Translations under genes and position numbers: made by a program | The notes under the pieces: model-generated | Told to the model about the DNA's origin: nothing | Seen by the model: the letters and a program-made list of their open reading frames with translations, nothing else | Databases searched by the model: none | Shown here: positions 18,235 through 28,020 of the stretch, in pieces | How the letters are laid out: the number at the start of each line of letters is the position of its first letter | Position numbering within the stretch: position 1 is the stretch's first letter | Origin: Labilithrix sp. | GTDB taxonomy: Bacteria; Myxococcota_A; Polyangia; Polyangiales; Polyangiaceae | Length of the DNA stretch: 64,000 nt | Reading direction: 5' to 3' | Assembly (NCBI GenBank): GCA_019637155.1 | Contig: JAHBWE010000004.1 | Coordinates: 465,167-529,166 of the forward strand

Positions 18235-18236
18235 TC
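17871..18236. repeat. 66-bp hairpin repeat array, four copies
   Basis: Copies at 17871-17936 and 17937-18002 are direct tandem repeats. A third is at 18112-18177, and a fourth, about 9 bp shorter, at 18178-18235. Copies 1 and 3 also share about 18 bp upstream (AAGCGAGCAGCAGAGG). Each full unit encodes two hairpins: GCGGCCG-TCTT-CGGCCGC and GCAGGGGC-GCA-GCCCCTGC. The array ends at the stop codon of the minus-strand gene at 18235. It looks like a REP-type element. Confidence 0.9.
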
Positions 18237-18786
18237 AAGCGGTTCCGATCGGGAGCGGGTGCCAGCAGCGGTCGCGGCGCACGAAGATCTCCGCAGAGAG
18301 GGAGGGGCGCTCGGTGTGGGCGCGTAGCTCCTGCATCGCACCTGCGCGTGCGGTCGCGGTGAAGACGAGGGTGCCGCGCGCCGGGACGATCGCGAGGAGG
18401 TCACCTTCGTGACCGGCGAGACGCTCCGGTGCGTCCCAGATCTCGTCGAGGAGCAAGAGGCTCGCGTCGTGCTGGCCGTCGAGGCGCGCGCGAGAGATCG
18501 GGCCGCGCGGCTCGAAGCGGACCGTCTTCCGCTCGACGCGGCGTCGCAGGTTCGTGAGCGCACGCGCGTGGAGGTCCTCGCGCGCGGTGCCCTTCGCGGG
18601 GACGTCGCGCTCGCGCACGAAGAGGAGCGCGCCCGGCTCGTCGATGACGTAGCTGACGAGGAGGGAAGGCGAGAACGGACGCACGATCGGCGCGTCGGCG
18701 GAGCCGTACGCGTGCACGGGCGCGGTGTCCTCCGGCGATTGCGACGGCGAGAGATAGGGCAGCGCGAGGTCGAGATCGATCGACAT
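18235..18786 (-). CDS. DUF1444-like protein
   Basis: A 183-residue soluble protein resembling DUF1444. The visible pattern is LLVSYVIDEPGALLFVRERDVP, then LHARALTNLRRRVE, then ASLLLLDEIWDAPERL and LLAIVPARGTLVFTATA. These match the family order of a predicted D-containing strand, the A-L-x-N-L helix and the final V-P-x-R-D/G-x-L-x-F strand. Function of the family is unknown. No signal peptide is seen. The stop codon touches the last unit of the hairpin repeat array. The gene ends 20 bp upstream of the aminotransferase stop-side neighbour on the same strand. Confidence 0.55.
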   Translation of the reverse strand: MSIDLDLALPYLSPSQSPEDTAPVHAYGSADAPIVRPFSPSLLVSYVIDEPGALLFVRERDVPAKGTAREDLHARALTNLRRRVERKTVRFEPRGPISRARLDGQHDASLLLLDEIWDAPERLAGHEGDLLAIVPARGTLVFTATARAGAMQELRAHTERPSLSAEIFVRRDRCWHPLPIGTA

Positions 18787-18806
18787 GTCCCCCCCGGGAG
18801 AGTGGC

Positions 18807-20141
<1,335 letters not shown>

Positions 20142-20174
20142 GAGCCGCGATTGTAGCGTATGCTCGGACGCCCC

Positions 20175-21671
20175 ATGGCCAAGAAGCTCCTCGCGATCGA
20201 TCAAGGCACCACCGGCTCGACCGCCATCGTCTCCACCCTCGAGGGCGAGGTCCTCGGGAAGACCAACGTCGAGTTCGAGCAGCACTTCCCGAAGCCGGGC
20301 TGGGTCGAGCACGACGCGGAGCAGATCTGGCGGAGCGTCGAGGCGTCCGTCGAGGGCGCGCTCGCCGCCGCGCGCGTCGCGGGGACCGAGATCGGCGCGA
20401 TCGGGATCACGAACCAGCGCGAGACGACGCTCGTGTGGGACCGCAAGTCCGGCAAGCCGGTCCATCGCGCGATCGTCTGGCAGTGCCGGCGCACCGCGCC
20501 GACGTGCGACCGCCTCAAGGCGGAGGGCGCCGAAGCGAGCGTCCGGAAGAAGACCGGCCTCGTCATCGACGCGTACTTCTCGGGCACGAAGATCGCGTGG
20601 ATCCTCGACGAGGTCTCCGGCGCGCGCGCGCGGGCGGACAAGGGCGACCTCGCGTTCGGGACGATCGACTCGTTCGTGGTGTGGCGCCTCACCGGCGGCG
20701 AGGTCCACGCGACCGACGTGACGAACGCGTCGCGCACGCTCCTCATGGACCTCGCGACGCGCACGTGGGACGACGAGATGCTGAAGCTCTTCGCGGTGCC
20801 GGCGAGCGTGCTCCCGAAGATCGTGCCGAGCGCCGGCCCGATCGGCACGACGAAGGGCGTCGGCTTCTTGCCGGACGGGATCCCGATCACCGGCATCGCG
20901 GGCGATCAGCAGGCCGCGCTCTTCGGTCAGGCGTGCTTCACCGAGGGCGACGCGAAGTGCACGTACGGCACCGGCGCCTTCGCGCTCATGAACATCGGCA
21001 AGACGCCGACGCCGAGCCAGCACGGCCTCGTCACGACGGTGGGCTGGCAGATCGGCGACGACGTGACCTACGCGCTCGAGGGCAGCGCGTTCATCGCCGG
21101 CGCGGCGGTGCAGTGGCTCCGTGACGGGCTCGGCCTCATCAAGAGCGCGCCCGAGATCGAGGAGCTCGCGCGGAAGGTCGCGTCGTCGGAGGGCGTCGCG
21201 TTCGTCCCCGCGCTCGCGGGCCTCGGCGCGCCGTACTGGGATCAATCGGCGCGCGGGACGATCGTGGGACTCACGCGCGGCACGACCGCGGCGCACCTCG
21301 CGCGCGCGACGCTCGAGGGGATCGCGTTCGAGGTCTGGGACCTCCTCGAGGCGATGACGAAGGACGCGGGCCGCCCGCTCGCGTCGCTCCGCGTCGACGG
21401 AGGGGCGTCGAAGAACGACCTCCTCGTGCAGTTCCAGGCGGACATCGCGAAGGTGAAGGTGGTGAGGCCGGTCGAGGTCGAGTCGACCGGCCGCGGCGCG
21501 GCGATGCTCGCCGGCATCGGGGCGGGCCTGACGGACCTCGCCGCTGCGTCGAAGATGGTGAAGGTCGACCGTACGTTCGAGCCTGTTTTTACGGCCTCGG
21601 AGCGCGAGGAGCACATCGCGAGGTGGCGGCGCGCGATCGCGCAAACCAGGGGCCCCCGCGCGGCATCCTAA
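20175..21671 (+). CDS. glpK: Glycerol kinase
   Basis: GlpK phosphorylates glycerol to sn-glycerol-3-phosphate with ATP. The 498-residue length fits. The FGGY-family signatures are present: LLAIDQGTTGSTAIV, FPKPGWVEHDAEQIW, AIGITNQRETTLVWD, AIVWQCRRTAPTCD, the GDQQAALFGQACF loop, YGTGAFALMN and LRVDGGASKNDLLVQFQADI. I start at MAKKLL (20175) rather than 5 codons earlier because it aligns with the family start. No glycerol transporter or glpD is adjacent; gpsA, which makes the same metabolite, is about 19 kb away. Confidence 0.97.
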   Translation: MAKKLLAIDQGTTGSTAIVSTLEGEVLGKTNVEFEQHFPKPGWVEHDAEQIWRSVEASVEGALAAARVAGTEIGAIGITNQRETTLVWDRKSGKPVHRAIVWQCRRTAPTCDRLKAEGAEASVRKKTGLVIDAYFSGTKIAWILDEVSGARARADKGDLAFGTIDSFVVWRLTGGEVHATDVTNASRTLLMDLATRTWDDEMLKLFAVPASVLPKIVPSAGPIGTTKGVGFLPDGIPITGIAGDQQAALFGQACFTEGDAKCTYGTGAFALMNIGKTPTPSQHGLVTTVGWQIGDDVTYALEGSAFIAGAAVQWLRDGLGLIKSAPEIEELARKVASSEGVAFVPALAGLGAPYWDQSARGTIVGLTRGTTAAHLARATLEGIAFEVWDLLEAMTKDAGRPLASLRVDGGASKNDLLVQFQADIAKVKVVRPVEVESTGRGAAMLAGIGAGLTDLAAASKMVKVDRTFEPVFTASEREEHIARWRRAIAQTRGPRAAS

Positions 21672-21860
21672 GACGTCCTTGGCTGAGGCACGATGCGCAC
21701 CGTGTCCGACACGTCCGATCCGCTTCCACGATTCGTCGAGGCGTGCGACGCTTGAGATCTTCTTATTCGCTTCGAACTGAGGAGCACGGCGTTCAGCCCA
21801 CGCGCGCGCTCCCCTCGGTCAGCCCCCGAGGACGGCTTGCCTTCGAAAGGGAGACTATCC

Positions 21861-22712
21861 ATGACCAATGACCGTCATCCGACGGCCCCCCTACGGGAAG
21901 TCCCCGTGGACTGGGAGGCGCTCGAGGATGCATTCGAGAACAACGCGCCCGAGGTGCACAGCTATCTGCACCTGACCACGGGCGAGGTGCTGCGTGTCGT
22001 CGACGGCGTCGCCGATCCGCAGATGCACGCGCGCATCAGCGCGGACACGAACTACCTGCGGATCGATCCCGTGTCGTCCCGCGAGCAGTACCGCTGGATG
22101 GAGCGCTTCATCCCGATGGTCGACGAGGCGGAGCTTCGCGGGAAGCTCGCCCACGCGATCGACGGCAAGGGCGCGTTCCGTCGCTTCAAGGACGTGCTGA
22201 TGACCTACTCGGCCGATCGCGAGCGCTGGTTCGCGTTCCGGAGCGAGCGGCTGCGCACCTTCATGGAGGCGTGGCTCAACGCGCACGCGATCCAGGCGGT
22301 GCCGCGGCCGGGATGGAGCGACGCGCCGCCGAACTCGACCGACGAGGCCGCGCCCGACAGCCTCGCGCCGACGAGCCTACCGGCGCCGGGCGCGCCGCCG
22401 TCTTCGACCGACGTCCCCGCCGTCGCGGGGAGCGACGACGCGCCGAAGTCGCAGAGCGGCCGCCGCCAGCGCAACGCGGAGTCGCTGCGGAAGCTCCTCG
22501 TCGATCTCGGCGAGGCGCTCGGTCCGCGCGAGCTCGACCTCCTCGTCTCGTTCGCCGAGTTCTTGAAGGCGCGGCGCGCGGCGCGGGGCTTCGCGCACCA
22601 CCACGAGCACATGATGAACGAGCGCGACGTGCCGGCCGCGACGCGCTCGGGGCGGATCGTCGATCCGCCGAGCTCACCTTCGCTCGACACCAAAGGCGGC
22701 TCCTCTTCCTGA
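21861..22712 (+). CDS. UPF0158 family protein with Pro/Ser linker
   Basis: A 283-residue soluble protein. The first 150 residues match UPF0158: VDWEALEDAFENNAPEVHSYLHL, TGEVLRVV, YLRIDPVSSREQYRWMERFI, AIDGKGAFRRFKDVL and WFAFRSERLRTFMEAWLN. The role of this family is unknown. A Pro/Ser/Ala-rich linker follows, then an extra C-terminal helical segment (RQRNAESLRKLLVDLGEALGP, LDLLVSFAEFLKARRAAR) not usual for the family. The start ATG at 21861 has a good AAAGGGAGA ribosome site about 8 bp upstream. Confidence 0.75.
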   Translation: MTNDRHPTAPLREVPVDWEALEDAFENNAPEVHSYLHLTTGEVLRVVDGVADPQMHARISADTNYLRIDPVSSREQYRWMERFIPMVDEAELRGKLAHAIDGKGAFRRFKDVLMTYSADRERWFAFRSERLRTFMEAWLNAHAIQAVPRPGWSDAPPNSTDEAAPDSLAPTSLPAPGAPPSSTDVPAVAGSDDAPKSQSGRRQRNAESLRKLLVDLGEALGPRELDLLVSFAEFLKARRAARGFAHHHEHMMNERDVPAATRSGRIVDPPSSPSLDTKGGSSS

Positions 22713-22717
22713 CTGCC

Positions 22718-23419
22718 GTGGGAACGCGTCGTCTCTTCGCCGCCGTGCTCCTGACGTCCCTCGCGCTCGCGGCCCCCGCCGGAGCGGAGTCGACGCGTGG
22801 CGATCGTGTCGCCGTGCGCTTCGTGACGCCCGAGACCGGCGGCGCCGCGCGGCCACGTTTCATCACCGAGCGAGAGCTCGCGTTCTTCACGCGCATCGAG
22901 GCGCTCGTCGAGCAGGCCCCGCTCGAGGCCAGCGACTACCCGGAGCGCTACGTCCGCGCCGCGCTCGATCGCTTCGTCGCGCGCACGATGCTCGCCAACC
23001 TGATGATCCAGCGCGGGGTGGAGCCGCCCGACCTCGGGCGCCTCGCGCTCGAAGGTCGGAGCGAGCTCGAGCAACGGATCGGCGGCCCGAACGTCCTCCT
23101 CGACGTGATGAAGCGGGAAGGGATCGAGGAGGACGAGCTCCTCGCGTTCCTCCGCGATCAGGCGCGCGCGGCCTTCTACGTCGACCGCACCATCACGCCG
23201 ATCCTCGCCGTGAGCGAGGACGCGCTGCGCGAGGCCCATCGCGCGATGCTCCACCCGTTCCGCGGCAAGCCCTTCGACAAGGTCCGCGCCGACCTCCGCC
23301 GCTGGCTCGTCGTCGAGCGCCTGCGCGCGGCGGAGACCGAGTTCCTCCAGAGCGCGCGCGCCCGCGTCCGCGTCGTCACGATCCTCACGCCGACCAGCAA
23401 GCAGGCGGACAAACCGTGA
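22718..23419 (+). CDS. Exported SurA/PpiC-like N-domain protein
   Basis: A 233-residue protein with a cleavable signal peptide (LLTSLALAAPAGAES). The mature part is helical: FITERELAFFTRIEALVEQ, RAALDRFVARTMLANLMIQRG, RIGGPNVLLDVMKREGIEEDELLAFLRDQARAAFYVDRTI, and AHRAMLHPFRGKPFDKVRADLRRWLVVERLRAAE. This order resembles the N-terminal chaperone module of SurA/parvulin proteins, without the isomerase domain. The GTG start at 22718 is 5 bp past the previous stop. Its stop overlaps the CDF start as GTGA, giving a three-gene coupled operon. Confidence 0.6.
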   Translation: MGTRRLFAAVLLTSLALAAPAGAESTRGDRVAVRFVTPETGGAARPRFITERELAFFTRIEALVEQAPLEASDYPERYVRAALDRFVARTMLANLMIQRGVEPPDLGRLALEGRSELEQRIGGPNVLLDVMKREGIEEDELLAFLRDQARAAFYVDRTITPILAVSEDALREAHRAMLHPFRGKPFDKVRADLRRWLVVERLRAAETEFLQSARARVRVVTILTPTSKQADKP

Positions 23420-24441
23420 GCGCCGGCGGCGGAGAGGGGGCGGCGGACACGAGGAAGGTCGTCATCGCGGCGCTGGCGGGGAACCTCGCGATCACGGCGT
23501 GCAAGTTCGGGGCGGCGTTCCTCTCCGGCTCGACCGCGACGCTCGCGGAGGCGGTGCACTCCGTCGCCGACACCGGCAACCAGGGCCTGCTCCTCATCGG
23601 GATGCGCCTCGCCGCGCATCCGCCCGACGCGAAGTACCCGTTCGGTCGTTCGGGCGAGAAGTACTTCTGGCCGTTCGTCGTCTCGCTGATGCTCTTCACG
23701 CTCGGCGGCGCGTTCGCGGTCTACGACGGCGTGCACCACATCCTCCATCCGAAGGCGGAGACCGGCTCGCGCTGGTGGAGCTACGGCGTGCTCGGCGTCT
23801 CGCTCGTCTTCGAGGCGATGAGCTTCCGCGTCGCGTGGCGCGAGTTCAAGGTGCTCGCGAAGGGGCGGCACTGGATCGACGCGATCAAGGAGACGCGCGA
23901 CCCCACCATCCCGCTCGTCCTCGCGGAGGACACGACCGCGCTCTTCGGCCTCACGATCGCGTTCGTCGCCGTCCTCGCGAGCCAGCTCACCGGCATCGCG
24001 CTCCTCGACCCGGTCGGCAGCGTGTGCATCGGCCTCCTCCTCGCCGCGGTCGCGATCGTGCTCGCGCGCATCACGCACTCGCTCCTCATCGGCGCGAGCG
24101 CGGAGCCGGAGGAGGAGGGCCACGCGCTCGAGATCACGGAGGGGACCCCCGGCGTCGAGAAGGTGACGCAGCTCCTCACGTTCCACGTCGGCCCCGACGT
24201 CGTCATCCTCTCGATGAAGATCGGGTTCCGCAAAGGGATGGTCGTCGAGGAGGTGGAGGCGACGATCAACGAGATCGAGCGCCGGATCCGCGCCGAGATG
24301 ACGACGATGCGCAAGATCTTCATCGAGGTCGACGCGCACGGCGACGGCCGCGGCCTCGCGCGCGCCCGCGCCGCGTGGGCGAAGGTAAAGGCGGAGCGGA
24401 AGGACGAGCCGAAGGACGCGCCGGAGAAGGCCGCGGAGTGA
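23416..24441 (+). CDS. Cation diffusion facilitator transporter
   Basis: A 341-residue CDF-family metal/proton antiporter of the inner membrane, expected to export divalent cations such as zinc, iron or manganese. Residues 12-220 carry six helices: AALAGNLAITACKFGAAFLSG, the HSVADTGNQGLLLIG motif (metal-site Asp), PFGRSGEKYFWPF, and VLAEDTTALFGLTIAFVAV with the second acidic motif. The cytoplasmic C-terminal domain is kept (ITEGTPGVEKVTQLLTFHVGP). The E-D-T-T-A version of the helix V motif makes the metal uncertain. The gene overlaps both neighbours by 4 bp (GTGA). Confidence 0.9.
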   Translation: MSAGGGEGAADTRKVVIAALAGNLAITACKFGAAFLSGSTATLAEAVHSVADTGNQGLLLIGMRLAAHPPDAKYPFGRSGEKYFWPFVVSLMLFTLGGAFAVYDGVHHILHPKAETGSRWWSYGVLGVSLVFEAMSFRVAWREFKVLAKGRHWIDAIKETRDPTIPLVLAEDTTALFGLTIAFVAVLASQLTGIALLDPVGSVCIGLLLAAVAIVLARITHSLLIGASAEPEEEGHALEITEGTPGVEKVTQLLTFHVGPDVVILSMKIGFRKGMVVEEVEATINEIERRIRAEMTTMRKIFIEVDAHGDGRGLARARAAWAKVKAERKDEPKDAPEKAAE

Positions 24442-25466
24442 GCTGGGGCCCCACGCGCGTGGTGCTCGCGCTCGTCGCGCTCGCCGCCGTCGTGACGTTT
24501 TTGCCGGCGCGGTCGGCGGCGGACAAGCGGAGGAACGAGCATCCGCGCGCGCGCGTCGGGCTCGTCTTCGACGTCGGCGGGCGCGGCGACAAGAGCTTCA
24601 ACGACGCGGCGTACCTCGGGGTGTCGCGCGCGGAGGCGGAGCTCGGGGTGGAGGTGAGCTACCTCGAGCCGTCGAGCACGGAGGACCGCGAGGCCGCGCT
24701 CCGCCTCTTCGCCGCGCGGAAGCTCGACCTCGTGATCGGCGTCGGCTTCATCTTCTCGAGCGACATCGACGCGGTGGCGCGGGCGTACCCGGACATCCGC
24801 TTCGCCGGCGTCGACTACGCGGAGGGCAAGGACGGCGTCCCACCCAACGTCGCCGCGCTCTCGTTCCGCGAAGAGGAGGGCTCCTTCCTCGTCGGCGCGG
24901 TCGCGGGCCTGATGTCGAAGACGGGCCACGTCGGCTTCGTCGGCGGCATGACGGGCCCGCTCATCCTCAAGTTCGAGGCCGGCTACGCCGCCGGCGTCGC
25001 GGCCGCGTGTCCGCGCTGCACCGTGCACGCGGCCTACGCCGGGATGACGCCGGACGCGTTCCGCGATCCGGCGAAGGGCAAGGCGCTCGCGAACGCGCAG
25101 ATCGCGGCCGGGAGCGACGTCCTCTACCACGCGTCGGGCTCGACCGGGCACGGGGTGTTCGAGGCGGCGGCGGACGCGCGCGCGCTCGCGATCGGCGTGG
25201 ACGCGGACCAGCACGACGAGATGCCGGGCGTCGTCGTGACGAGCATGATCAAGCGCGTCGACGTCGCGGTCTTCGAGACGATCAAGGCGGTGCTCGAGGA
25301 CCGCTTCGTCGCCGGCGCGCACGTCTTCGGCCTCGCCGACGAGGGCGTCGACTACGTCCACGAGGGCCCCCACGCCGCGGCGATCCCCGCCGCGGTGAAG
25401 GCGAAGGTCGAGGACCTCCGCGCCGACGTCGTCGCCGGCCGCATCCACGTCCCGAAGACACGTTGA
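24438..25466 (+). CDS. BMP/PnrA-family substrate-binding protein
   Basis: A 342-residue periplasmic binding protein of the basic-membrane-protein family, whose characterised members bind purine nucleosides for ABC import. RVGLVFDVGGRGDKSFNDAAYLGV is the family N-terminal signature. DLVIGVGFIFSSDIDAVA, FAGVDYAEG, GSFLVGAVAGLMSKTGHVGFVGG and DVLYHASGSTGHGVFEAA follow as expected. An N-terminal hydrophobic segment suggests export, but I see no lipobox Cys. No ABC permease or ATPase lies nearby, so it may serve a distant transporter or act as a sensor. Its GTG start overlaps the CDF stop. Confidence 0.88.
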   Translation: MSWGPTRVVLALVALAAVVTFLPARSAADKRRNEHPRARVGLVFDVGGRGDKSFNDAAYLGVSRAEAELGVEVSYLEPSSTEDREAALRLFAARKLDLVIGVGFIFSSDIDAVARAYPDIRFAGVDYAEGKDGVPPNVAALSFREEEGSFLVGAVAGLMSKTGHVGFVGGMTGPLILKFEAGYAAGVAAACPRCTVHAAYAGMTPDAFRDPAKGKALANAQIAAGSDVLYHASGSTGHGVFEAAADARALAIGVDADQHDEMPGVVVTSMIKRVDVAVFETIKAVLEDRFVAGAHVFGLADEGVDYVHEGPHAAAIPAAVKAKVEDLRADVVAGRIHVPKTR

Positions 25467-25479
25467 TGCGCGCCTGACG

Positions 25480-25530
25480 CCGCTGGCGGGATCTGCCGTT
25501 CGCTACGCTGCACCACCGGCGAGCCCGCTG
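25480..25530. repeat. Dispersed repeat, partial copy A
   Basis: This segment, starting at CGCTGGCGGGATCTGCC, is nearly identical to part of the copy at 30591-30697 read on the other strand, and similar to the copy at 29735-29840. It occupies the gap between the BMP gene and the convergent Uma2 gene. Confidence 0.85.
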
Positions 25531-25560
25531 CGCTCACGCTCGCGCCGCGGACACGCGAAG

Positions 25561-26418
25561 CTACTTGCGGCGCGTCGTCTTCGGTCGGCTCTCGCTCTCG
25601 CTCTCTCTCGTCGCGAGCACGGCGGCGCAGCTCGTGGCGGTGGCTGCCGCCGTGACCCACCGGGAGAGCGTGTGGAGGTCCTTCTCATGAGCGATGCGGG
25701 CGCGCTGCGCCTCGGTCGGCTCGAGCCCGCGCGCGGCGAGCACACCCGAGAGCGCGTCGCGCAGGCCCTCCTCGCGACCTTCCTCGCGACCTTCCTCGCG
25801 ACCTTCCTCGCGGCCGGTTTCGAGCACCGCGTCGAGGTCCTCGTAGCCCTGACGGTTGAGGAGGTTCTTCAGCGTGGCGACGTCGGCGGCGTCGCGATCG
25901 TAGAGGGCCTCGACCGGGACGGGGTTGGCCAGGATGCCGGGCGCGGTGAGGAGCTCCCCCGGCAGAGCGACGCGGATCGGCTTCTTGGGCTCGTGCACCT
26001 CGACGCAGCGAGGGCCGACGAGGCGCACGACCCAGAAGATGCGCGTTCCCGCCGCGAACAGCTCCTGCATCTTCGTGTGCAGGTCGTCCTCGTTCTGTCC
26101 GACGTCCGCGTATTCGACCGCGAGGAGCGGCGCCGTGGTCGCCCACCCCGGCTCGTCCTTGACGTTGCCGACGGAGATGTCGGGCGCTCGCAGCTCCTTC
26201 GGGCCCGTCGAGACGCCGACGTCGATCCCCGCCGACTCGACCTTCGGATCCGTACCGAGCACCTGCCCGCCCGCGCGGTTCGAGCTGCCGCCGCGTTGTC
26301 CCGTCGGCGGAGTGAAGATCGCGTGTCCGTTGGAGAGCTCGTAGGGGTCCTTCGAACGAAGCTGGTCCGCCGTGAACGGACCAGGCGCGGCCATCGGACG
26401 AACATGACGCGGGCTCAT
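25561..26418 (-). CDS. Uma2 family (DUF820) protein with EEGR repeats
   Basis: A 285-residue Uma2-family protein, about 23 kb from the tandem Uma2 pair at the left end. The core shows ELSNGHAIFTPPTGQRGGSSNRAGG, ELRAPDISVGNVKDEPGW and APLLAVEYADVGQNEDDLHTKMQELFAAGTRIFWVV, giving the P-D, E-Y-A and K-x-x-x-F positions of the PD-(D/E)XK-like site. After residue 195 the sequence repeats EEGR four times, encoded by a 12-bp tandem repeat, then ends in an Ala/Thr/Ser-rich tail. It converges with the BMP gene across a dispersed repeat. Confidence 0.75.
   Translation of the reverse strand: MSPRHVRPMAAPGPFTADQLRSKDPYELSNGHAIFTPPTGQRGGSSNRAGGQVLGTDPKVESAGIDVGVSTGPKELRAPDISVGNVKDEPGWATTAPLLAVEYADVGQNEDDLHTKMQELFAAGTRIFWVVRLVGPRCVEVHEPKKPIRVALPGELLTAPGILANPVPVEALYDRDAADVATLKNLLNRQGYEDLDAVLETGREEGREEGREEGREEGLRDALSGVLAARGLEPTEAQRARIAHEKDLHTLSRWVTAAATATSCAAVLATRESESESRPKTTRRK
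25771..25812. repeat. 12-bp tandem repeat in a Uma2 gene
   Basis: Three perfect units of CTCGCGACCTTC plus a partial fourth encode the EEGR repeats on the minus strand. Confidence 0.95.
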
Positions 26419-26487
26419 GACGTCATCCTAGCACCCGCATCCGCGACACCGTTCCGTTCGTCGAGCGACTCGCATAACCTCGGCATC

Positions 26488-26946
26488 ATGACGATGAACG
26501 CGTTCCTTCCCGTTCAGGCCATCAGCGCCGAGGACCACGCCGACGCGCTGCTCGAGCTCGCCTTTCTCGTCACCGCCGCCGACGGCAAGCTCGCGAAGGA
26601 AGAGGCGGACGCCTTCCGCGAGCTCGTCGCCCGCGTGCGAGGCAAGGCCGCGAGCGACGACGAGCTAGGTGCGCTCTACACCAAGTTCACGAAGGCGCTC
26701 GACGGCACCTCGTGCATCGACCGCGTGAAGCTCGTCGCGCCGAAGCTCCCCGCCGATCTCCGCGAGGCGGCCTTCCGCGTCGCGATGGCGCTCGCGCTCA
26801 TCGATCGCGACGCGAGCCCGCAAGAGGACGCCCTCATCGACGTGCTCTTCCACTCGCTCGGCCTCGACGAGGCGCGCGCGGAGGAGGTCGCGAAGGAGGT
26901 GCGCGTCGCGCTCAGTCCTCCGCTCGACTCGCCGCCGCCCGCCTAG
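26488..26946 (+). CDS. TerB-like helical protein
   Basis: A 152-residue soluble helical protein. HADALLELAFLVTAADGKLAKEEADAFRELV and FRVAMALALIDRDASPQEDALIDVLFHSLGL are the two acidic-loop helical pairs typical of TerB-like domains, which in tellurite-resistance proteins sit at the membrane face and may bind metal ions. Here there is no other ter gene nearby, so only the fold can be suggested. Start at ATG 26488 (MTMNAF). The last 35 bp overlap the 3' end of the convergent LysR-type gene. Confidence 0.65.
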   Translation: MTMNAFLPVQAISAEDHADALLELAFLVTAADGKLAKEEADAFRELVARVRGKAASDDELGALYTKFTKALDGTSCIDRVKLVAPKLPADLREAAFRVAMALALIDRDASPQEDALIDVLFHSLGLDEARAEEVAKEVRVALSPPLDSPPPA

Positions 26947-27190
26947 CCGCGTCGCTCGCCTCGTCGACCGCGCGGAGGATCTGCCGCGCGCGCCCGAGGA
27001 ACGCCTCGCCCGAAGGGAGGAGCTTCATCCCGCGCGGCGTCCGCGTGAAGAGCGGGGTGCCGATCTCGTCCTCGAGCGCGCGGATCTGCCGGCTGACCGG
27101 CGGCTGCGCGACGCGGAGCCGAGACGCGGCGCGCCCGACGTTGCCTTCCTCCGCCACCACCACGAAATAACGAATCTGCGCGAGGCTCAC
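26912..27190 (-). CDS. Stand-alone LysR-type helix-turn-helix protein
   Basis: A 92-residue protein consisting of just the LysR-family winged helix: MSLAQIRYFVVVAEEGNVGRA, then RLRVAQPPVSRQIRALEDEIGTPLFTR, which is the canonical DNA-binding block, then a linker helix (AFLGRARQILRAVDEASDAAR). The usual 200-residue effector-binding domain is absent; the frame stops at 26912 and the following DNA encodes TerB on the other strand. It may be a truncated relic or a functional miniature regulator. It is divergent from map, 65 bp away. Confidence 0.75.
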   Translation of the reverse strand: MSLAQIRYFVVVAEEGNVGRAASRLRVAQPPVSRQIRALEDEIGTPLFTRTPRGMKLLPSGEAFLGRARQILRAVDEASDAARRAAASRAED

Positions 27191-27255
27191 CCCTCCAGCA
27201 TACCAAATCGGTATTGGACGCTCGCGCCTCGCGCCCGCATCTTTCGTGCGGAGCG

Positions 27256-28020
27256 ATGGCGATCGAGATCCTGAGCGCGGCGGAGATCGCGAAGATGAGG
27301 CGCGCGGGCCGCGTCGCGGCGGAGACGCTGGCCTACGTCGGCGAGCGCATCCGCCCGGGCATCACGACCGGCGAGATCGAGCGCTGGGTGCGGGAGGACA
27401 CCGCCCGACGCGGCGGCAAGCCGAGCCAGCTCGGCTACAAGGGCTTCCCCGCCGCGGTGTGCACGAGCCGGAACGAGGTCGTGTGCCACGGCATCCCGCG
27501 CGCCGACGAGCTCCTCGTCGACGGCGACATCGTGAACGTCGACGTCACGACGAACCTCGACGGCTACCACGGCGACACGTCCGCGACGTTCATCGTCGGC
27601 GACGCGAAGCCCGCCGCGCGACGGCTCGTCGAGGCCGCCCGCCGCTGCCGCGACGCCGGCATCGCGGTGGTGCGCGAGGGCGCCCGCCTCGGCGACATCG
27701 GCGCCGCGATCGAGGAGCAAGCGCGCAAGGACGGCGTGACGGTGGTGACGGAGCTCGGCGGCCACGGCATCGGCCGCAAGATGCACCTCGATCCGCACGT
27801 GAGCCACACCGGCAAGCGCGGCACCGGCATCCGCCTCAAGGCCGGGATGGCGATCACGATCGAGCCGATGATCAACGAGGGCCGCCCCGACGTGGAGTTC
27901 CTCGACGACGGCTGGACTGTGCTGACCGCCGACCGCAAGCTCTCGGCGCAGTGGGAGCACACCGTGATCGTGACCCCAACCGGCTACGAGCTCACCACGC
28001 TGCTCGCCGATTCTAGATGA
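27256..28020 (+). CDS. map: Methionine aminopeptidase, type I
   Basis: MAP removes the initiator methionine from new proteins in the cytoplasm. The 254-residue length fits the bacterial type Ia enzyme. The five metal ligands are visible: the two Asp of IVNVDVTTNLDGYHGDTSATFIVG, His of GGHGIGRKMH, Glu of ITIEPMI and Glu of QWEHTVIV. CTSRNEVVCHGIP is the substrate-pocket block with the conserved His. Start at ATG 27256 (MAIEIL), which aligns with the family N-terminus. The last 8 bp overlap the stop of the convergent frameshifted gene. Confidence 0.96.
   Translation: MAIEILSAAEIAKMRRAGRVAAETLAYVGERIRPGITTGEIERWVREDTARRGGKPSQLGYKGFPAAVCTSRNEVVCHGIPRADELLVDGDIVNVDVTTNLDGYHGDTSATFIVGDAKPAARRLVEAARRCRDAGIAVVREGARLGDIGAAIEEQARKDGVTVVTELGGHGIGRKMHLDPHVSHTGKRGTGIRLKAGMAITIEPMINEGRPDVEFLDDGWTVLTADRKLSAQWEHTVIVTPTGYELTTLLADSR

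Noticed and set aside
17871..18236. A CRISPR array
   Set aside because: The units are mostly tandem, 66 bp long, and have no spacers of even length; no cas gene is near.
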